Counted from the stretch's first letter, positions 1 to 8,775 are shown. The stretch: 23,121 nt of DNA from JBMTVN01 sp046047235 (GCA_046047235.1 JBJOII010000087.1:1-23121); one strand, 5' to 3'. Notes: generated by a model not told the origin, from the letters alone. Numbers and translations: made by a program.

Positions 1-2
1 CT

Positions 3-533
3 GCCGAAGTCCTGATCCTCGATTCCCTGGCCATCGCCCGAGCCATCACCCGCATCGCCCACGAAATAGCCGAACGCAATACCCGCGGCGAAAACGTCGC
101 CCTCGTCGGCATCCAACGCGGCGGTGTCACCCTCGCCTCACGCCTCGCCAAACTGCTCGAACCCATCTGGAACCACCCCGTTCCCACCGGCTTCCTCGAT
201 GTCAATATGCACCGCGATGACATCCATACCCAAGTCGTCGCACCCGAAGTCCACGAAACCCGTATCCCCTTCGATATCACCTCCAAAACGGTCATCCTCG
301 TCGACGACGTCCTCTGTAGCGGACGCACCACCCGGGCCGCTCTGGATGCCATGAATGACTTCGGCCGCCCCTCCTGCATCCAACTGGCCGTGCTCATCGA
401 CCGCGGCCACCGCGAACTCCCCATCAAAGCCGACTTCGTCGGGAAAAACGTCCCCACCACCAAAACTGAACGCATCCAAGTGCGCTGGGAGGAAGTCGAT
501 GGACACGACTGCGTCTCCCTCGAAAAAGCATGA
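3..533 (+). CDS. pyrR: PyrR bifunctional pyrimidine regulator / uracil phosphoribosyltransferase, 5' partial
   Basis: The reading frame is open from the window edge, so the start codon lies just upstream. The visible 176 residues nearly match the usual PyrR length of about 180. Near the start is a segment reading SLAIARAITRIAHEIAE, followed by GIQRGGVTLASRLA, both typical of PyrR. The PRPP-binding loop VILVDDVLCSGRTTRAALDA is intact. In the family, PyrR binds the leader of pyr mRNA to attenuate transcription when UMP is high, and many members also convert uracil and PRPP to UMP. The stop codon overlaps the pyrB start as ATGA, so the two are probably translationally coupled. Any attenuator it would bind lies upstream of the window and cannot be assessed. 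Confidence 0.95.
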   Translation, partial: AEVLILDSLAIARAITRIAHEIAERNTRGENVALVGIQRGGVTLASRLAKLLEPIWNHPVPTGFLDVNMHRDDIHTQVVAPEVHETRIPFDITSKTVILVDDVLCSGRTTRAALDAMNDFGRPSCIQLAVLIDRGHRELPIKADFVGKNVPTTKTERIQVRWEEVDGHDCVSLEKA

Positions 534-1471
534 GCTGGAACCGTAAACACCTCCTCGATATCGAGTCCCTCTCCGAAGACGAAATCACCACCGTCCTCGA
601 TACCGCCACCGCCTTCAAGGCCGTCGGCGAACGCGCCATCAAAAAGGTCCCCGCCCTGCGCGGTAAAACCGTCGTCAACCTGTTTGCCGAACCCTCCACC
701 CGGACGCGCATCTCTTTCGAACTCGCCGCCCTCCGCCTCACCGCCGACGTCATCAACTTCACCGCCGAAGCCTCCTCGCTCAAAAAGGGAGAAACGCTCA
801 AAGATACAGCGCGCAATCTCGAATCCCTCAATACCGACGTCTTCATCGTCCGTCACAGCGCCGCCGGAGCACCCCACTTCCTCTCCCGCGTCCTCAATGC
901 CAGCGTCATCAATGCCGGCGATGGCGCCCACGAACACCCCACCCAGGCGCTCCTCGATACGTTCACCATCCGGGAGAAGAAAGGCTCCATCAAGGGCCTC
1001 AAGGTCACCATCCTCGGCGATATCCTCTACAGCCGCGTCGCCCGCTCCAATATCTGGTGCCTCACCAAACTCGGTGCCGAAGTCACTCTCGCAGGCCCCA
1101 GCACTCTGGTCCCCAGACTCTTCGAAAGCCTCGGCTGCCGCGTCTGCCACAACATCGACGACGCAATCGAAGGCGCCGATGTCGTCAACCTCCTCCGCAT
1201 CCAACACGAACGCCAACGCAAAACCATGTTCCCCGGCATCGGCGAATACGCCAGCCTGTTCGGCCTGAATAAAAAACGGCTCGAACGCACCAAACCCGAC
1301 GCCATCATCATGCATCCCGGCCCCATCAACCGAGGCGTCGAGATCGACAGCCAACTCGCCGATAGCGACCGCTCGGTAATTCTCGAACAGGTCACCAACG
1401 GCCTCGCCGTCCGCATGGCCGTGCTGTTCCTCGTCAATGGAGGCAAAGGCCCCCTCGAAGTGACCGCCTAA
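530..1471 (+). CDS. pyrB: Aspartate carbamoyltransferase catalytic subunit
   Basis: This cytosolic enzyme condenses carbamoyl phosphate with aspartate, the committed step of de novo UMP synthesis. The 313 residues are full length for the family. The carbamoyl-phosphate loop STRTRISFE begins at residue 56, the SLKKGE loop lies near residues 83-88, HEHPTQALLD is at 134-143, and the aspartate-domain motif HPGPINRGVEI is at 262-272. The start is fixed by the ATGA overlap with pyrR. A PyrR-PyrB pair is a common pyr operon beginning, but the usual next gene pyrC is absent and rsmI follows after 32 bases. No regulatory subunit (PyrI) is adjacent, as expected for a PyrR-controlled enzyme. Confidence 0.97.
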   Translation: MSWNRKHLLDIESLSEDEITTVLDTATAFKAVGERAIKKVPALRGKTVVNLFAEPSTRTRISFELAALRLTADVINFTAEASSLKKGETLKDTARNLESLNTDVFIVRHSAAGAPHFLSRVLNASVINAGDGAHEHPTQALLDTFTIREKKGSIKGLKVTILGDILYSRVARSNIWCLTKLGAEVTLAGPSTLVPRLFESLGCRVCHNIDDAIEGADVVNLLRIQHERQRKTMFPGIGEYASLFGLNKKRLERTKPDAIIMHPGPINRGVEIDSQLADSDRSVILEQVTNGLAVRMAVLFLVNGGKGPLEVTA

Positions 1472-1503
1472 TCCCCCACACCGGAGGCTCCCCACCCAGC
1501 CCC

Positions 1504-2241
1504 ATGCCCCCTGCCGATTCACCCCCCCCGCTCCAGACCGGAACTCTCTACCTCGTCGCCACCCCCATCGGTAATCTGGAAGACATCACCGCACGCGCCC
1601 TCCGCGTCCTCCAAAACTGCCACCGCGTCGCCGCAGAGGATACCCGCCACACCGGCCTCCTCCTGAAACACTTCGGCATCCGCAAACCCCTCCTCAGCAC
1701 CTTTCGTTTCAACGAAAACCAACGCGCAGAACAAATCCTCCAGTTCCTGCAACAAGGCGAAACCATCGCGCTCGTCACCGACGCCGGAACCCCCGGAATC
1801 AGCGACCCCGGCGAACGCGTCGTCCGCGCCGTCCTCGAGGCCGGCCTCCGCGTCGAACCCATCCCCGGTCCCTGCGCCGTCATCGCCGCCCTCACCGCCA
1901 GCGGCCTCCCCACCCACGAATTCCACTTCGTCGGTTTCCTCCCCCATAAATCCGGGCAACGCCGCTCCCGCCTCGAAACGCTCAGCACACTTCCGGGAAC
2001 GCTCGCGCTCTACGAATCCCCCTTCCGCATCCAGCGCCTCCTCGAGGAACTCCAGGAAATCATGCCCCACCGCCAGGTCGTCCTCGCCCGCGAAATCACC
2101 AAGAAATTCGAAGAGTTCCTCCGCGGCTCCCCAGCCGAGCTGCTCGCCCTCTGCGAAACCCGAAAGCTCAAAGGCGAAATGGTCGTCATGATCGCCCCCT
2201 CCAATAGCAAGGAGCCCCCACCCTCCCCAACCGACAGCTAA
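1504..2241 (+). CDS. rsmI: 16S rRNA (cytidine-1402-2'-O)-methyltransferase RsmI
   Basis: RsmI uses S-adenosylmethionine to 2'-O-methylate C1402 in the ribosomal P site. The tetrapyrrole-methylase fold is clear: TLYLVATPIGNLEDIT (14-29), AEDTRHTGLLLKHFGI (44-59), VTDAGTPGISDPG (91-103), PIPGPCAVIAAL (119-130) and FHFVGFLPHK (140-149). At 245 residues it is shorter than the E. coli protein of about 286, and appears to keep the methylase domain while lacking most of the C-terminal extension. A GGAGG at 1483-1487 lies about 16 bases before the ATG, somewhat far for a ribosome binding site. The stop codon overlaps the stop of the convergent FAD oxidase gene. Confidence 0.96.
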   Translation: MPPADSPPPLQTGTLYLVATPIGNLEDITARALRVLQNCHRVAAEDTRHTGLLLKHFGIRKPLLSTFRFNENQRAEQILQFLQQGETIALVTDAGTPGISDPGERVVRAVLEAGLRVEPIPGPCAVIAALTASGLPTHEFHFVGFLPHKSGQRRSRLETLSTLPGTLALYESPFRIQRLLEELQEIMPHRQVVLAREITKKFEEFLRGSPAELLALCETRKLKGEMVVMIAPSNSKEPPPSPTDS

Positions 2242-3629
2242 ACAAACTTGCCCGGATTCAAGATCCCCTTCGGATCCAAAGCCTCCCTCACCCGGCGATG
2301 CAACCGCCGCGCCTCCGGCGATACGGCCATCTTCCACCACGGCTTCTTCGCCAACCCCACACCGTGCTCACCTGTAATCACCCCACCCCACTCCACCACC
2401 TGACTGAACAACGCGTCCAACGCCCGCCGACTCCGCTGCTGAATCCCCTTCTCCTTCATGTCCACCATCAGGTTCACATGAATGTTCCCGTCCCCAGCAT
2501 GACCAAAACAAGCCACCGGAAACCCATACTCCCGCTCCAGCCCCCCGGCAAAACGGAACAGATCCTCCAGCCGCCCCCGCGGCACCGCAATGTCCTCGTT
2601 TAATTTCGTCAATCCAGTGTCCCTCAGCGCATAGGAAAACTCCCGGCGCAACGCCCAATACTTCTCCACCCCCTCCGCCCCCATCCCCCGCGCCCGCGTC
2701 TTTCGACCGTGCTCGTCCAACACCCGCTCCAGCGCCTTCAACTCCGCCCGCACCGCCGCCGGTTGCCCATCCAGTTCAATGATCAACAAAGCCTCACACC
2801 CCGCCAGCAACTCCCGCCCCGTCCGCTTGTGCGCCGCCTTCAGGGTAAACCCGTCCGCCACCTCCAACGCACACGGCAATAACCCCGCCGCAAATACCCC
2901 GCGAATCGCCTGCGCCGCCGCATGCATCGTCCCAAACCCCGCCACCGCACACGCCCGATACGGAGGCCTCGGCAATAGCTTCAACGTCGCCTCCGTCACC
3001 ACCCCCAATAATCCCTCCGAACCCACAAACAACCTGGCCAACTCAAAACCCGTCTTGTTCTTGTGGGTGCGACTCCCCAAACGCACCAGCGATCCATCCG
3101 CCAACACCACCTCCAAACCCAAAACGTAATCCCGCGTCACCCCATACTTCAAACATCTCGGCCCCCCGGCGTTGGTCACAATGTTCCCCCCAATGGAACA
3201 TTCCTGCCGGCTCGCCGGATCCGGCGGATAAAACAAACCCTCCCGCTCCACGGTCTCCTGTAAACTCTGCGTCCGAACCCCCGGCTCCACCACCGCCACA
3301 AAATCCTCACGACTCACCTCCCGAACCCGGTTCATCCGGTCCAGCGAAACCACCAGCCCTCCACGCACAGGAACCGCCCCCCCCACATACCCATGCCCCG
3401 CACCCCGCGCCGTCACCGGAACCCCATGCCTCCCCGCCCACTTCATCGCCTCCACCACAGTCCGCGAACTCCCCGCTAATACCACCGCGTCAGGCAAATG
3501 ACTCGCATACCACTTGTCCCCCGCATGCGCCTGCAGCGTCTCCTCATCCCACGCCAGCTCGCCCTCCGGTAAACGCAACGCCAACCGCTTCAGCTTCGCC
3601 TGAAAATCCAATCCCTTCCCTCGCTTCAC
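2238..3629 (-). CDS. FAD-linked oxidase, GlcD / D-lactate dehydrogenase type
   Basis: The 463 residues have the order of GlcD-like 2-hydroxyacid dehydrogenases: an N-terminal PCMH-type FAD-binding domain (about 45-225), then an FAD-oxidase C-terminal domain. In the FAD domain VPVTARGAGHGYVGG (70-84), FYPPDPASRQ (133-142) and CSIGGNIVTNAGG (144-156) are visible. In the C-terminal half are NEDIAVP (344-350), the metal-site motif HAGDGNIH (377-384) and GEHGVGLAKK (420-429). Substrates in this family include glycolate, D-lactate and related 2-hydroxyacids, and the sequence does not settle which one. No GlcE or GlcF partner is adjacent. The start overlaps the PIN/TRAM gene stop by four bases, indicating coupled translation; the two functions are not obviously related. 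Confidence 0.9.
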   Translation of the reverse strand: MKRGKGLDFQAKLKRLALRLPEGELAWDEETLQAHAGDKWYASHLPDAVVLAGSSRTVVEAMKWAGRHGVPVTARGAGHGYVGGAVPVRGGLVVSLDRMNRVREVSREDFVAVVEPGVRTQSLQETVEREGLFYPPDPASRQECSIGGNIVTNAGGPRCLKYGVTRDYVLGLEVVLADGSLVRLGSRTHKNKTGFELARLFVGSEGLLGVVTEATLKLLPRPPYRACAVAGFGTMHAAAQAIRGVFAAGLLPCALEVADGFTLKAAHKRTGRELLAGCEALLIIELDGQPAAVRAELKALERVLDEHGRKTRARGMGAEGVEKYWALRREFSYALRDTGLTKLNEDIAVPRGRLEDLFRFAGGLEREYGFPVACFGHAGDGNIHVNLMVDMKEKGIQQRSRRALDALFSQVVEWGGVITGEHGVGLAKKPWWKMAVSPEARRLHRRVREALDPKGILNPGKFV

Positions 3630-4669
3630 TCGCCATCGCCTCCTTCTCTTTCCTCCACCTTGCCAACCCCACCCTCCCGCAAATCCGCAAACACCATCGT
3701 ACCCGCACCGGTCTGCACCAGACTCAATACCCGCACCTCCACCTGCCTCCCAATCCTCGATTGCGCCTGGTTCACCACCACCATGGTCCCGTCCGCCAAA
3801 TACCCCACGCCCTGCCCCTTGTCCTTCCCCTCCCGCACCAGCTTCAGCTCCAAGACATCCCCCGCCAAGACAACCGGCTTCAACGCCCGGCTCAGGTCAT
3901 GCATGTTCACACACCTTACGGAATGCAACGCCGCCACCTTCCCCAGGTTGTGGTCGTTGGTGAATAAGACCCCGCCAATCGTCCCCGCCAACCGCACCAG
4001 CTTCATGTCCACTTCCTTCTCCTCAGGAATCTCCGCCTCGTGGATCTTTACCTCGTTCCTCGCCCCATGCTGTATCTTGCTCAACATGTCCAAACCCCGA
4101 CGACCCCGCGTCCGCTTCACAGAATCCCCCGAGTCCGCCACCACCCGCAGCTCGTTCAATACAAACCGCGGCACCACCACCGTCCCCTCCAAAAAACCGG
4201 TCTCCAATAAATCCGCAATCCGCCCGTCAATAATCACGCTGGTGTCCAACACCAACATGTTCTCCGGACGGTTCTGCGACGAAAAACGCACAAAAGGAAT
4301 GATCAACGAAAAGTCCTCCTTGTTGCCCCGTAACGCCAAAACCATCCCGATATACCCAAACCCCAAAAACAACGCTAACCGGATCAACCACCTCGTGTTG
4401 TCCCCGTCCGCATACAAAAATAAACCCGACCGATCAATCAGATACGCCATCACCGCCCCCAACGCCAAACCAAAGGTGGCCGCCGAAAACGCCCGCAACG
4501 TGAAACCCTTGATCATCTCGTCCACCGCCACCATCAACCCCCCAAAACCAAAACCAATCACCACCCCCAAAAAACCGCTCTCAATCACGTCCGGACGACC
4601 CTGACTCACCGCATACCCAGCCAAGGTGGTCAGCATCAAAAAGAAAATCCGGACAATCCAAAGCGACAT
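3626..4669 (-). CDS. Membrane-anchored PIN/TRAM domain protein (YacL-like)
   Basis: The 347-residue protein starts with about four hydrophobic segments (near 4-21, 32-50, 62-80 and 95-113), followed by a cytosolic PIN nuclease-like domain and a TRAM RNA-binding domain. The PIN domain begins at LVLDTSVIIDGRI (139-151) and carries the expected acidic residues D142, D148, E173 and D194, with FTNDHNLGKVA (236-246) contributing D239. The TRAM domain covers about 265-332 (GVGYLADGTMVVV, 287-299). This layout matches B. subtilis YacL, a putative membrane ribonuclease of uncertain biological role. It is the first gene of a two-gene unit with the FAD oxidase. No convincing Shine-Dalgarno sequence precedes the ATG. 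Confidence 0.9.
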   Translation of the reverse strand: MSLWIVRIFFLMLTTLAGYAVSQGRPDVIESGFLGVVIGFGFGGLMVAVDEMIKGFTLRAFSAATFGLALGAVMAYLIDRSGLFLYADGDNTRWLIRLALFLGFGYIGMVLALRGNKEDFSLIIPFVRFSSQNRPENMLVLDTSVIIDGRIADLLETGFLEGTVVVPRFVLNELRVVADSGDSVKRTRGRRGLDMLSKIQHGARNEVKIHEAEIPEEKEVDMKLVRLAGTIGGVLFTNDHNLGKVAALHSVRCVNMHDLSRALKPVVLAGDVLELKLVREGKDKGQGVGYLADGTMVVVNQAQSRIGRQVEVRVLSLVQTGAGTMVFADLREGGVGKVEEREGGDGE

Positions 4670-4713
4670 GGCAAAACGGAAACTTCAGCCAGAAACCCCT
4701 CCGATTCAATGCT

Positions 4714-4767
4714 TTTCAGGACACCCTGAAAGGCCCCTTGCATTTGCATTCCCATCCCATGAATAAT
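4714..4767. promoter_or_regulatory. Divergent intergenic region with a dyad and a candidate promoter for the FKBP gene
   Basis: Between the divergent PIN/TRAM and FKBP genes there is a perfect dyad, TTTCAGG (4714-4720) and CCTGAAA (4725-4731), with a four-base loop; a G-T and a C-G pair can extend it. Downstream, TTGCAT (4738-4743) and AATAAT (4762-4767) are 18 bases apart and could be the -35 and -10 of a sigma-70-type promoter for the FKBP gene. The -10 matches five of six consensus bases, but the -35 matches only three. The dyad could be an operator or a hairpin; nothing identifies a binding protein. Confidence 0.35.
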
Positions 4768-4795
4768 CCCGCCCATTCGCAATTCTAGACGACTC

Positions 4796-5644
4796 ATGAA
4801 TATTCGGAAACTTAGCCTCATCACCGGACTGGCCCTCGCGGCCACCACCGCCCTCGGCGCAGACCAACCCGACCTCCCCGATGCCATGTCCAAAGCCAGC
4901 TACGGCATCGGCGCTAACCTCGGCAAAGGACTCCGCCGTGACCAGGTCGCCGTAAGTGTCGACCTCATCATCCAGGGCTTCAAGGATGCCTACGATGGCA
5001 AGGACCTCCCCATGACCGACGAAGAGATCCGCACCACCCTCCAGTCCTACTGGAAGGAAACCCGCGAAGCTCTCGGCGCCAAAAACCTCGCCGAAGGGAA
5101 AGCCTTCCTCGACGCCAATAAGGAAAAACCCGGCGTCATCACTCTCCCTAGCGGCCTCCAATACAAAGTCCTCGAAGAAGGCAAAGGCAACTCCCCCACC
5201 GCCGCCGACATCGCCAGCGTGCACTACCGCGGAACCCTCCTCAATGGCACCCAGTTCGATAGCTCCTACGATCGCGGTGCACCCGCCGAGTTCCGCCCCA
5301 CCCAAGTCATCAAAGGCTGGTCCGAAGCTCTCCAGCTCATGAAAGCCGGCTCGAAATGGCAGCTCTTCATTCCCAGCGACCTCGCCTACGGCCCCAATGG
5401 CCAACGCACCATCCCCCCCAACGCCACGCTCATCTTTGAAGTGGAACTCCTCTCCTTCCGTACCCCGGAACCCCCGCCCGCTCCTCCCGTTACCTCGCAA
5501 AAGGCCGCCCCCGGCGCCCAACAGGTCGTAACCAGCGACATCATCCGCGTCCCTTCCAAGGAAGAAATGGAAAAAGGCGCCAAGATCGAGGTCATCAAGA
5601 AGGACGAAGTAGAGAAATACGTCGGGGACAAAAAGGAGGAATAA
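4796..5644 (+). CDS. Exported FKBP-type peptidyl-prolyl cis-trans isomerase (Mip/FkpA-like)
   Basis: The 282-residue protein starts with a signal peptide (MNIRKLSLITGLALAATTALGA, likely cut after residue 22), so it should act outside the cytoplasmic membrane on proline bonds of folding proteins. Residues about 25-115 form the helical N-terminal dimerisation domain of Mip/FkpA/FklB proteins. The FKBP catalytic domain (about 135-222) has VHYRGTLLNGTQFDSSYDRG (142-161), VIKGWSEALQLMK (171-183), IPSDLAYG (192-199) and IPPNATLIFEVELL (206-219). Beyond the domain is an unusual tail of about 60 residues, first proline-rich and then charged (EEMEKGAKIEVIKKDEVEK). No Shine-Dalgarno sequence precedes the ATG. 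The gene is monocistronic and ends in a strong terminator. Confidence 0.95.
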   Translation: MNIRKLSLITGLALAATTALGADQPDLPDAMSKASYGIGANLGKGLRRDQVAVSVDLIIQGFKDAYDGKDLPMTDEEIRTTLQSYWKETREALGAKNLAEGKAFLDANKEKPGVITLPSGLQYKVLEEGKGNSPTAADIASVHYRGTLLNGTQFDSSYDRGAPAEFRPTQVIKGWSEALQLMKAGSKWQLFIPSDLAYGPNGQRTIPPNATLIFEVELLSFRTPEPPPAPPVTSQKAAPGAQQVVTSDIIRVPSKEEMEKGAKIEVIKKDEVEKYVGDKKEE

Positions 5645-5671
5645 TCCCCCTCCCTGACCATCGCACATCTC

Positions 5672-5701
5672 GGCCGGCTGTCCTCAGCCGGCCCTTTTTT
5701 T
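5672..5701 (+). terminator. Rho-independent terminator of the FKBP gene
   Basis: A nine-base-pair GC-rich stem (5672-5680 with 5685-5693) closes a TCCT loop and is followed by seven T residues on the + strand. It lies 28 bases after the FKBP stop. The hairpin also lies just past the end of the convergent protease gene at 5707, but there is no T run in that direction. Confidence 0.9.
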
Positions 5702-5706
5702 GCCCG

Positions 5707-6849
5707 CTACTCCCACCTCACCGCGTAACTCAAAATCAGTGAACTCCCGTTGGTCTGCACCCCCGTGATCTCTGTCGATACACACCCGCGCAACCGGTAG
5801 TAACCCGGCACCCCAGTCAACGGCACTAAGATCTTCCCCGCACTCTCATCCACCTCCGCCTCCAATACATCCCGGTATACCCCACCCAAAACTTCCGCCC
5901 GCTGCACAAACGGCACTCCCTCCCCGGGAACCGGCCTCTGGATATACTCCAGGATCCAGTCCGCATGAGCCGACACATCGGTAATGTATAGCGACCCCGC
6001 CTCAGCCTGCCCCTCCTCAGTCACCGGGACCCACGCACCCCCGTCCTGCCAGAAGAATCCCTCGTGATCAAAAAGCGCCGCGTTAAACCCCGGCCCCGCA
6101 GCCTCCCAGCTATACGGACCATCCACCGCATAATGAATCCCCACCAACTCCCATCGCCCCGCCTCCCGCACAAAAGCCGCCCCACCCGAATCCCCCACAC
6201 TCAAATGGCACTCATCCACACCCCCGTCCGCATCAAACGTCGCCCGCAATAAGGGCCCCAAACTCGCCCCCCCATCATACACGTCCTCCACCCGGTTCAC
6301 CCCCCATCGCATCACCCCGTCACGCGCACCCCACCGCCACCCACGCAACTCACCCCCGATATCATTGGTCAACATGACCTCCGCCCCCCGCTGTGTCCCC
6401 CGCCCGATACAAACCATCGTCATCCCAACCGGACTCCCATTGGTCCGTAATGGCGCATAATCCGTGAACTCCCCACAAATCCGCCATAACCGTAAATCCG
6501 TCCCCGGAACGTTGGTCGCAAAGGTCGTGACATAACTCACCCCGCCCAACTCCAACGCCTGCCCCACCAAGCCCCCCACATGTGCCGCTGTCAGAAAATA
6601 CTTGGGATGAATCGGTGTCCCCAAAAAGCTCCCCCACCGTCCCTGCCACTGCCATCCACTCCCCTCCAGCTCGCCCGAGGGGGCCGTCGTGTTCCGCGCT
6701 GGATCCCCAGTCTCGTACAGGAGAATGGCTCCCACACGGGGAGCCATTCCAACCGCTAAACCCAAGACCAGACCTATCAACGTCAACCGTGTGCGCCCCT
6801 TCCTCCTCCCACCGTCAGCCCAACGCTTAACGCTCAATCGGTCTCGCAT
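5707..6849 (-). CDS. Secreted trypsin-like serine protease
   Basis: Numbering from the ATG at 6849 (a GTG codon lies just before it at 6852) gives 380 residues. A basic start and a hydrophobic stretch ending ...PRVGA near residue 41 form a signal peptide. The chymotrypsin-fold catalytic triad is visible: H90 in FLTAAHVGG, D118 in GTDLRLWRI and S221 in VGDSGGAAF. The catalytic domain covers about 65-265. The last roughly 70 residues form a separate segment ending in PGYYRLRG...SYAVRWE and may be a C-terminal add-on domain; its role is unknown. It lies 44 bases downstream of recA on the same strand, but a link to recombination is unlikely. The substrate cannot be told from the sequence. Confidence 0.85.
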   Translation of the reverse strand: MRDRLSVKRWADGGRRKGRTRLTLIGLVLGLAVGMAPRVGAILLYETGDPARNTTAPSGELEGSGWQWQGRWGSFLGTPIHPKYFLTAAHVGGLVGQALELGGVSYVTTFATNVPGTDLRLWRICGEFTDYAPLRTNGSPVGMTMVCIGRGTQRGAEVMLTNDIGGELRGWRWGARDGVMRWGVNRVEDVYDGGASLGPLLRATFDADGGVDECHLSVGDSGGAAFVREAGRWELVGIHYAVDGPYSWEAAGPGFNAALFDHEGFFWQDGGAWVPVTEEGQAEAGSLYITDVSAHADWILEYIQRPVPGEGVPFVQRAEVLGGVYRDVLEAEVDESAGKILVPLTGVPGYYRLRGCVSTEITGVQTNGSSLILSYAVRWE

Positions 6850-6893
6850 CACTTCTGGGACCTGAATTTACACACCACCAGCCCAGCCTCAAA

Positions 6894-7958
6894 TCAACTG
6901 GCAACAACCCCCTCAGCCCGCTTCGCCAAAACCAACTCGGCAATCTTGTTCGCCACTTCCGGTTTCTCCTGCAACGCTCGACCCGCCGCCTCCTTCCCCT
7001 GCCCAATCAGCTCGCCATCAAACTGAAACCACGCACCCTTCTTGTCCACTACACCATACCGGATACCCGCATCCAAAATGCTCCCCTCACGGTTGATGCC
7101 TCGGTTGAACATGATGTCAAACTCCGCCTCCGCAAACGGCGGCGCCATCTTGTTCTTCACAATCTTCACCTTCACGTGATTCCCCACCGCGTTCCCCGAA
7201 CCATCCTTCAAAGTGTCCTTCCGACGAATGTCAATGCGCACACTCGCATAAAACTTCAAGGCCTTGCCCCCCGGCGTCGTTTCCGGATTGCCAAACATCA
7301 CCCCAACCTTCTCCCGAATCTGGTTGGTGAATATACAAGTCGTCTTCGCCTTTGCCAAAATGCCTGTCAGCTTCCTCAACGCCTGGCTCATCAAACGCGC
7401 CTGCATGCCCATGGTCGCCATCCCCATCTCCCCCTCCAACTCCGACCGGGGAACCAAGGCCGCCACAGAATCCACCACAATCACATCCAACGCACCCGAC
7501 CGCGCCAACGTCTCGCAAATCGTCAACGCCTCCTCGCCACTGTCCGGCTGCGATACCAGAAGATCATCCAAATTCACCCCCAGCCGCTTCGCATACGCCG
7601 GATCCAACGCATGCTCCGCATCAATAAACGCCGCCAACCCGCCCGCCTTCTGCGCATTCGCCACCACGTGCAACATCAAGGTCGTCTTGCCCGAGGATTC
7701 CGGCCCGTAAATCTCCACAACCCGGCCTCGCGGTACACCACCACAACCCAGCGCCAGATCCACCGAAAGCGCCCCCGTCGGAATCACCTCAACCTGGCTC
7801 TGCGCCCGGGCATCCCCCAATCGCATGATGCTCCCCTCACCAAACGCCTTCGTAATGCTGCTAATCGCGGCATCCAAATCACGCTGCTTCGTCGCCCCGG
7901 CTTTTGCCTCGGCGCCTTTGCTGTCGACACTACTCTTGTCTGAATTTTTTGCGGCCAT
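6894..7958 (-). CDS. recA: RecA recombinase
   Basis: RecA forms ATP-dependent filaments on single-stranded DNA, drives strand exchange and activates the SOS response. The ATG at 7958 gives 354 residues, normal for the family; an in-frame upstream extension has no RecA character, and AAGGAGA sits about nine bases before this ATG. Visible landmarks are the Walker A motif GPESSGKT (85-92), the ATP-site segment FIDAEHALDP (111-120), Walker B VIVVDSVAALVP (159-170), the MAW-type motif around residues 180-192 (MATMGMQARLMSQ) and the L2 DNA-binding loop GVMFGNPETTPGG (219-231). The N-terminus carries about 20 extra polar residues rich in Lys, Ser and Ala. It is the last gene of an apgM, nucleotidyltransferase, recA row. 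No obvious LexA box was recognised in the 52-base gap upstream. Confidence 0.98.
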   Translation of the reverse strand: MAAKNSDKSSVDSKGAEAKAGATKQRDLDAAISSITKAFGEGSIMRLGDARAQSQVEVIPTGALSVDLALGCGGVPRGRVVEIYGPESSGKTTLMLHVVANAQKAGGLAAFIDAEHALDPAYAKRLGVNLDDLLVSQPDSGEEALTICETLARSGALDVIVVDSVAALVPRSELEGEMGMATMGMQARLMSQALRKLTGILAKAKTTCIFTNQIREKVGVMFGNPETTPGGKALKFYASVRIDIRRKDTLKDGSGNAVGNHVKVKIVKNKMAPPFAEAEFDIMFNRGINREGSILDAGIRYGVVDKKGAWFQFDGELIGQGKEAAGRALQEKPEVANKIAELVLAKRAEGVVAS

Positions 7959-8010
7959 CTCCAAGTCTCCTTGCTTTTTCAACTGCGTATAACGAACACC
8001 CCCCGGGAAG

Positions 8011-8775
8011 TCAACCTCCCGCCCCTGAACTCTCCTCCTCCAACCGCGCGAGCACCTCAGGATCCCGCACATCCACCCACCGCCCCTCAATCGCCAACCC
8101 CGCCACCCGTTGCCCAGCCGCTACCATCGCACTCAACGCATCCGTCAATTCATACTCGCCCCGCGGAGACTTCTCCAACCGCGCCGTGAACTCAAAAACC
8201 AACGGCCGGAATATGTAGATCCCTGCGTTATACCAAACAGGCTCTCCCTCCCGAATCCACCCCTCCAACCTCAACCTCTCCACCTGCTCCACCGAGGGCT
8301 TCTCAATCAACCGCTTCAAACAAAAATCCCCGTCAAAGAAATTCAAACCGCCCTGGGTCACATCCTGCCCCTCAGTCACGGTGAGCAGGCCGCCAAAGGC
8401 CTGCTCACCAAACCGCTCCAGCATGCGGGCATACGTCTCCGGACGCACCAGGATGTCACCATAGGTCAACAAAAACGGCTCATCCCCCACAAACGCCTTC
8501 GCCAACTCCGGCGCCTTGCCCGTGCCGTCCTGCACCTCCTGACGCACATAACTCAACCGCATCCCCAAACGCGAACCGTCACCAAAATGGCTCTCCACCA
8601 TCTCAGCTTTCCAGCCCGTCACAATGCATGCCTCCCGAACCCCAACCCGGGCCAGCCCCTCCAGAATATGCTCCAGAATAGGCCGCCCCCCCACCCTCAG
8701 CATCGGCTTGGGTATCTCCTGCGTCAGCTCCCGCATCCGGGTGCCTTTGCCCGCTGCCAGTATAACCGCTTTCAC
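8011..8775 (-). CDS. Sugar-1-phosphate nucleotidyltransferase
   Basis: The 254-residue protein is a single NTP-transferase domain that would join a sugar 1-phosphate to a nucleoside triphosphate, releasing pyrophosphate. Motifs are the nucleotide-binding loop ILAAGKGTRM (5-14), KPMLRVGGRPIL (23-34), the metal-binding LTYGDIL (103-109, D107), LIEKP (156-160), YNAGIYIF (182-189) and the second metal aspartate in GRWVDVRDPE (231-240). It resembles glucose-1-phosphate cytidylyl-, thymidylyl- and uridylyltransferases, but the residues seen do not distinguish them. There is no C-terminal beta-helix acyltransferase domain. The start overlaps the apgM stop as ATGA, so translation is probably coupled. 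Confidence 0.88.
   Translation of the reverse strand: MKAVILAAGKGTRMRELTQEIPKPMLRVGGRPILEHILEGLARVGVREACIVTGWKAEMVESHFGDGSRLGMRLSYVRQEVQDGTGKAPELAKAFVGDEPFLLTYGDILVRPETYARMLERFGEQAFGGLLTVTEGQDVTQGGLNFFDGDFCLKRLIEKPSVEQVERLRLEGWIREGEPVWYNAGIYIFRPLVFEFTARLEKSPRGEYELTDALSAMVAAGQRVAGLAIEGRWVDVRDPEVLARLEEESSGAGG

Noticed and set aside
1519..2340. Long open frame on the minus strand opposite rsmI (273 residues)
   Set aside because: It is a Gly/Glu/Asp-rich mirror of the rsmI codons with no recognisable motif; RsmI is clearly the real product.
4706..5668. 320-residue minus-strand frame opposite the FKBP gene
   Set aside because: It lies over the well-supported FKBP gene, is low-complexity Gly/Glu/Phe and runs through the terminator.
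7176..7943. 255-residue plus-strand frame opposite recA
   Set aside because: Arg/His/Pro-rich shadow of recA with no domain character.
7959..8090. 44-residue N-terminal extension of RecA
   Set aside because: It overlaps the end of the upstream gene, has no RecA similarity, and AAGGAGA clearly serves the ATG at 7958.
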